From assembly GCA_947172415.1 (NCBI GenBank), contig OX359200.1, forward strand, positions 7,076,001-7,140,000: a stretch of 64,000 bases of DNA. Direction: 5' to 3'. The translations under genes were made by a program, and so were the position numbers. The stretch is from Chondrosia reniformis. Its lineage: Eukaryota > Porifera > Demospongiae > Chondrillida > Chondrillidae. Under the pieces are notes generated by a model. The model was given only the letters and a program-made list of their open reading frames with translations. It had not been told where the DNA came from and did no database searches. This document shows, piece after piece, positions 59,728 to 64,000 of the stretch (position 1 is its first letter; every line of letters starts with the position of its first letter).

Positions 59728-60631
59728 GTTCAAGAGGCACTTCCAAGTATCACTGGGGCGCTTACTGCCTTCTTTTGTTTGTTTTATAGCGGTTGATGGA
59801 TCACCGTACGCTTTCCAAAATCAGATGCACCCGTAAGTTGTCAAGTTGTTGGCTGTACATGTGTCCCTCCAATATTCCTCTTCCTTGTCCCGATTTTCCA
59901 TTTAAAAAATACCGAAAAATCACAGAGCCACTATACCGAAAAATTACCGAACACCTAGGGTTCAGGCGTTCCGTAATTTGGCCCGTTTAGGGAATCCCAA
60001 CTAAATGCGGATTATAGTTTAATGTTTTTTAGCGAACTTTAAGATCTGCAGTCACTAAATGTACATTAGATTCTGGTATACAAACCTAATGTATGGTGAG
60101 AGATAGGGTAAATACGAATAAACATTAATTTTTTTAAAACTCCTTGGATATGTTTTATGCATGTCTTTGAAAGCTGAGAGCAATTTTTAGCTTAATATCT
60201 CTCCATTTGATAAAGTTACAGCACTACATGTATATGTAACCCTAACCCTTGTCCACTTTTTTTGAACATTTTTGTCTAAAATATACCTTTCTATGTTTCT
60301 ACAGATTGAATTTAAAGAAGAAAATAACTTTAAAACTATGAAATGCTTGTAAATATTTATTTTTATTTATTATTAATTGTGAAATTGTTACTACTTATAG
60401 ATACGACACTATGCATGATGTAATAGAGTTTGCGCAATTACAATATAATCGCGTATGTAGGAGTTATGCAATCATCGAGGGGATATGTCATGACTATATA
60501 ATAATCGCCTGAGAATAATAATAACTTCAGTCGAGCTGATTTCCAATATTTTGTACAGATTAACATTATTCATATGATTAATTATTATTCATACCTAATT
60601 TGTAAGGCGGTTTTTCTAAGCGGTTTTAAAA

Positions 60632-62480
60632 ATGTCTTTCATGAATATTGGTAAGGTTGCTTTTGGACCACAAGATGACCTAATCTACTGGTTTCAATCA
60701 AAAGGCTTGCTGGCCAGCAGCAAGACATGTCCTTGTGGCACAGGCATGGCCATGGTTCCAAGGAATGACATCTCTGACAAATTCAGGTATACAATTTTAA
60801 TTAATATATACAATTTATTACCAAATACATAATTACAAAAGAATAATACATTAGAATAATAAAATGACTAATAATCAGAGAGTACGGTAGTACTCTCTAT
60901 GTAGGGATGGTACTGGTTGTTTCGTTTTCCCCATACATTGGTATAGGAGCGAAATTCCGAATTAGGCTGAAAATCGCCGAAACGAGACTATGTAGAGTTA
61001 AATATAGAACAGCCATGCTATAAATTGGCCTTGAAGGCAAGCGACCGTGTACCGTTGGCAAATGAACGAACTTTGAAATCTCCCATTTTCGTTTTCTTCT
61101 TCTTCATCTTCTTCGCCCGCTGTAACTAAAAAACGAAATAAGCCTTCGGACTACTTCTTAAGCGAAAATACTCTAAATTTTCCTAGCTGTATTCTTTTGT
61201 AGAAGCGAGAGCGATAACGCTATTATTGAGTATGACAGTTTTCATGGCCCCAGAGTCAAGACCTCAATAAATTCGCCAATTTAATGTCGTCATATTCAAT
61301 CGAACATTGCAAAACCAAAGTGGTTTAAAATACACGAATTCCTAGCTTATGCTCCATAAAAAGTATACAGAAACTAGAGAACAATAAAAATTTTCTACAA
61401 AAATAGTGAAGATGTAGGGATGGCACAAAAAGCAGAGAAACAAGAAAGGGATGTTACACAGTGAAGCATTAGCTATGCATGAATCCTACAAGCAAGGGTG
61501 TTGTATGATTCATGCATATATAGCTAATGCTTCACTGTGTAACATCCCTTTCTTGTTTCTCTGCTTTTTGTGCCATCCCTACATCTTTACTATTTTTGTA
61601 GAAAATTTTTATTGTTCTCTAGTAATAAATAATAATTACAAAATAAAAATTATAGATTTAATTATTACATAGATGGAGGTGTCCTGCCTGCCACAAGTGT
61701 TTAACCTTGCGGGAGGGGAGTTTCTTCGCCAAGTCGAAGTTGACTTCCAAAAGTGGCTACTCCTCATGCACTGGTGGGCATTTGAAATAGCTGTCACAAC
61801 AGCAGCAGCCCAACTTGAGGTAGCAGAGAACACAGCTTGTGGAGTCTACCAATGGCTGAGGGAGGTCTGTTCCACCAAGCTGATTTCCACTCCAATCCTG
61901 CTTGGAGGTCCAGGGAAGGAGGTACAAATTGATGAGTCCCTCTTTACCCACAAACCTAAGGTAAAAAATTACATTTTTAAGATTACATCTACAATGCTGA
62001 TTAAAAATTAACATTACATACGTAATATATGTATACTCAGAATCATAGGGGCAGGCCTCCAAGACAAGAGAGATGGGTATTTGGCCTATGCGATATCTCC
62101 TTTGAGCCAGCCCTCGGGTACATGGAATTGGTGCCTGACCAAAGGGCTGGTACGCTATTGCCAATCATTCAGGCACATGTGCAGCCTGGCACTGTAATTG
62201 TGTCAGATGAATGGAGGGCCTACAGTAATGTTGGGCAGCTACCTAATGTAGCTGCCCACAGAACAGTAAACCACAGCCTCAATTTTGTGGGTCCGACTGG
62301 GATCCACACACAAAATATTGAGAGCTATTGGAATAGAGCAAAAATCAAATTCAAAAATATGAGGGGGTATCTGAAGACCAACTACCCTCCTACTTAGACG
62401 AGTTCATGTGGAGGGAACGGTATGGGATTACAAAAATAGATGCATTTCAAAACATTCTTGCACACATTACGCAACAATAA
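60632..62480 (+). pseudogene. Merlin/IS1016-type transposase, broken copy 2
   Basis: Exons 60632-60786, 61673-61960 and 62041-62480. The first two join to form a zinc ribbon (CPCGTG...WRCPACHKC). Then QKWLLLMHWW, CGVYQWLREVCSTKL, VQIDESLFTHKPK, NHRGRPPRQERWVFGLCD, ALGYMELVPDQ, VSDEWRAYSNVGQLPNVAAH, NHSLNFV, IESYWNRAK and DEFMWRERYG, the DDE fold expected for Merlin. Two 1-base losses break the frame, one near 61745 and one in a G run near 62355. The first intron contains a foldback element. It is inactive as it stands. Confidence 0.85.
61373..61623. mobile_element. Foldback MITE, arms about 113-117 bp
   Basis: The left arm 61373-61485 and right arm 61507-61623 are almost perfect reverse complements (actagagaacaataaaaatt ... 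agctatgcatgaatc), with one 4-bp indel and a 21-bp loop. It sits in the intron of transposase copy 2, so it is a later nested insertion. An open frame over the right arm is not a gene. Confidence 0.88.
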
Positions 62481-63142
62481 CCTTTTTAAATACATACACT
62501 CCTTTATTTATAGAATTTTACATTTACACATCTATTTACATTTATTATTTCCTGTAATCATAGATACTAAATTGAGATCAACAATGAAAGTCACTTACAA
62601 ATAAATAAAGAGGTCAAACAAAAGGTGTCTTACAGATAATAGAAATTAATCAGAATTTTAGCTTAATCTGAGGAACATAAAATTACCAATGGTCCATTCC
62701 GTGCTTAACAAGACGGTCTTGTTAAAGCACGGCAAGAAGTATGTGTGCTTGCACTCAAACAAAACAAACACTTAAGCATACATAAATACGTCCAGACACA
62801 CAGAAATTCTTACTTAAGTGCCAATGAAAAACCATAAACGGAACTTTTAACAATACATCCCGACAACCTTTCCTACAATGATAAAACAAAACCTTAAGAG
62901 GATGCATAGCTGCTGTATTATACACACAAGTAGAACCTAAATACTAAAAAATGAAAGTAAGTGTCGACTGAAAATGAACTGGACCAAAAATGAAGGAGGA
63001 ATTGGTCAAAAGAGGCGATATACTCGGGGTGTGAAGACCCATCAACGCTAATAAACTAAGTGAAGCGCCCGATGCAACCATGGGAGATAAGCGCCCGATG
63101 CAACCATGGGAGATAAGCGCCCCTCGACAAAGACATAGTAGG
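62481..63142. other. 3' part of Merlin-like element, no gene seen
   Basis: AT-rich, then two direct copies of a 26-bp unit (agcgcccgatgcaaccatgg gagata) at 63064-63115 followed by a third partial copy. The gcgcc motif is also found just inside the left arm (ggggcgctta near 59758), so it may be a subterminal transposase site. Confidence 0.5.
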
Positions 63143-63208
63143 TGAAGCGGAAGTGATTGCTTACGTCATTGATGCAAATGGACGCCGTGTCCGTATATTA
63201 CGGGTGAT
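63143..63208 (-). repeat. 66-bp inverted repeat, right arm
   Basis: The exact reverse complement of 59662-59727. The bases outside the two arms (gacgt and ccgtagt) show no convincing target duplication. Confidence 0.85.
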
Positions 63209-63296
63209 CCGTAGTCTTCTTATTCTGTTTCGTAACTCCCTCAACATTTGTGCTGCTTTCAACTTTTGTCTTGCCGTTCAGTTATTAGTTTTGTAA

Positions 63297-63349
63297 TGAC
63301 GTCACTATGGTCATAATATCACGTGTCAGTGACGTCATAACTGACGTCA
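63297..63349 (+). promoter_or_regulatory. Cluster of three CRE/ATF sites
   Basis: Three perfect TGACGTCA palindromes at 63297-63304, 63330-63337 and 63342-63349, 45-97 bp before the ATG at 63394, plus a cacgtg core between them. This is the same motif as in front of all five array genes. Confidence 0.7.
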
Positions 63350-63393
63350 CTGCAGTTATAACGCCGTGGTCCGGCTACTGCACCTGATCTTCA

Positions 63394-64000
63394 ATGGAGG
63401 GCGTTGTCGACATTTCTGCTTCCCCTCCTTTTCAAGAGGGAGATAGAGTGATAGTGTTTACGAAAGAGGGCAAAGAGACTCACGGAACAACCAAATGGTC
63501 TATTCCAGGACATCTTTATGATCAGAAAGGAACTCTTATTGGAATAGATATGGTATATATGTTCTTAAAGTTGTCAGCACCTTTTAACTGCAAATATTAT
63601 ATACGCATACATACTACAGTTTTAATTCAGTACAGTATGATTTTAGTGCTTATATATTCAGCCATTTTGCTAGACTGACTTACAGTCTCCAATTAATGGA
63701 CAAAATGTGTCCTTATACCAATGTATTAAATACTGCATGTCTATATCCTCGGTTCATATATATAATTTTACAAAAATGACCAATCTTAAAACTGCAACTA
63801 ATAATTTATAACTGCAACTAATAATTTATAACTGCAACTAATAATTTAAAACTGCAACTAATAATTTATACTGCACCTAAGCCTGTGCAAATACTAAGAT
63901 GATAAGTGAAAAAGTTCCAAGGCGATAACTTCAATGGATTGATTTTCCTATTATTTAATGTATTAGGATGATCCTATTGAAAAGGATAATGTTCCTCAGC
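63394..64000 (+). CDS. CAP-Gly gene, 5' end only
   Basis: Exon 1 (63394-63552) encodes MEGVVDISASPPFQEGDRVI, then GKETHGTTKWSIPG and GTLIGIDM. It splices at atg/gtatat to exon 2 from 63967 (DDPIEKDNVPQ), which leaves the window. The pattern EGDRV...G.TKW...IGIDMDDP is that of the CYLD-like CAP-Gly domains in the array ([23 protein letters not shown]). It may be a sixth, more distant member, possibly with its own USP or kinase beyond the edge. Confidence 0.75.
63784..63868. repeat. 20-bp tandem repeat
   Basis: Four to five copies of aactgcaactaataatttat in the first intron of the CAP-Gly gene. Confidence 0.85.

Overview
This is a eukaryotic, animal window: AT-rich, intron-rich and gene-dense, with GT-AG introns mostly 50-300 bp long. 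It carries metazoan genes (a BEACH-domain FAN/NSMAF, a CYLD-type deubiquitinase, HOIL-1, the lysosomal uncovering enzyme NAGPA) next to secreted and kinase families typical of early-branching animals. A demosponge such as Amphimedon is my best guess. I did not confirm the species. All exon models below were built by eye from splice sites, phase and family resemblance.

Left part (1-19 kb). An NSMAF/FAN-like gene runs on the minus strand from its start at 10000 off the left edge. One of its introns holds two plus-strand genes for secreted cysteine-rich paralogues. Next come mitochondrial aspartate aminotransferase (GOT2, minus, 10079-14129) and, divergently, NAGPA (plus, 14515-19065). Introns are filled with minisatellites, one MITE and one tRNA-derived SINE.

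Centre (19-48 kb). This is the striking part: five tandem genes, all plus strand, each starting with CYLD-like CAP-Gly domains and ending with a coiled coil and a TKL-like protein kinase. Units 2 and 3 also keep a complete CYLD-type USP deubiquitinase between the two ends, with Cys, His and Asp visible, so one protein would carry a deubiquitinase and a kinase. Units 1, 4 and 5 have lost the USP. Each unit is preceded by a copy of the last (membrane-anchor) exon of NAGPA and by a perfect TGACGTCA (CRE/ATF) site. An ALDH pseudogene joined to a NAGPA pseudogene (junction at 24170/24171) marks an old duplication breakpoint.

Right part (48-64 kb). An intact single-exon ALDH1/2-type gene (minus) lies head to head with a HOIL-1/RBCK1-like gene (plus, 50299-58288). 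That gene also has a SHARPIN-like N-terminal PH/EVH1-type domain, so it looks like a HOIL-1/SHARPIN composite. Its introns hold large minisatellites, including about 2 kb of a 34-bp repeat. Two broken Merlin-type transposons, a 66-bp inverted repeat and a long foldback follow. A further CAP-Gly gene with three CRE sites in front of it starts at 63394 and leaves the window.

Taken together, a candidate eraser of linear/K63 ubiquitin (CYLD) fused to a kinase sits next to a candidate LUBAC-type writer (HOIL-1/SHARPIN). Functional linkage is inference; the gene structures are read from the sequence.
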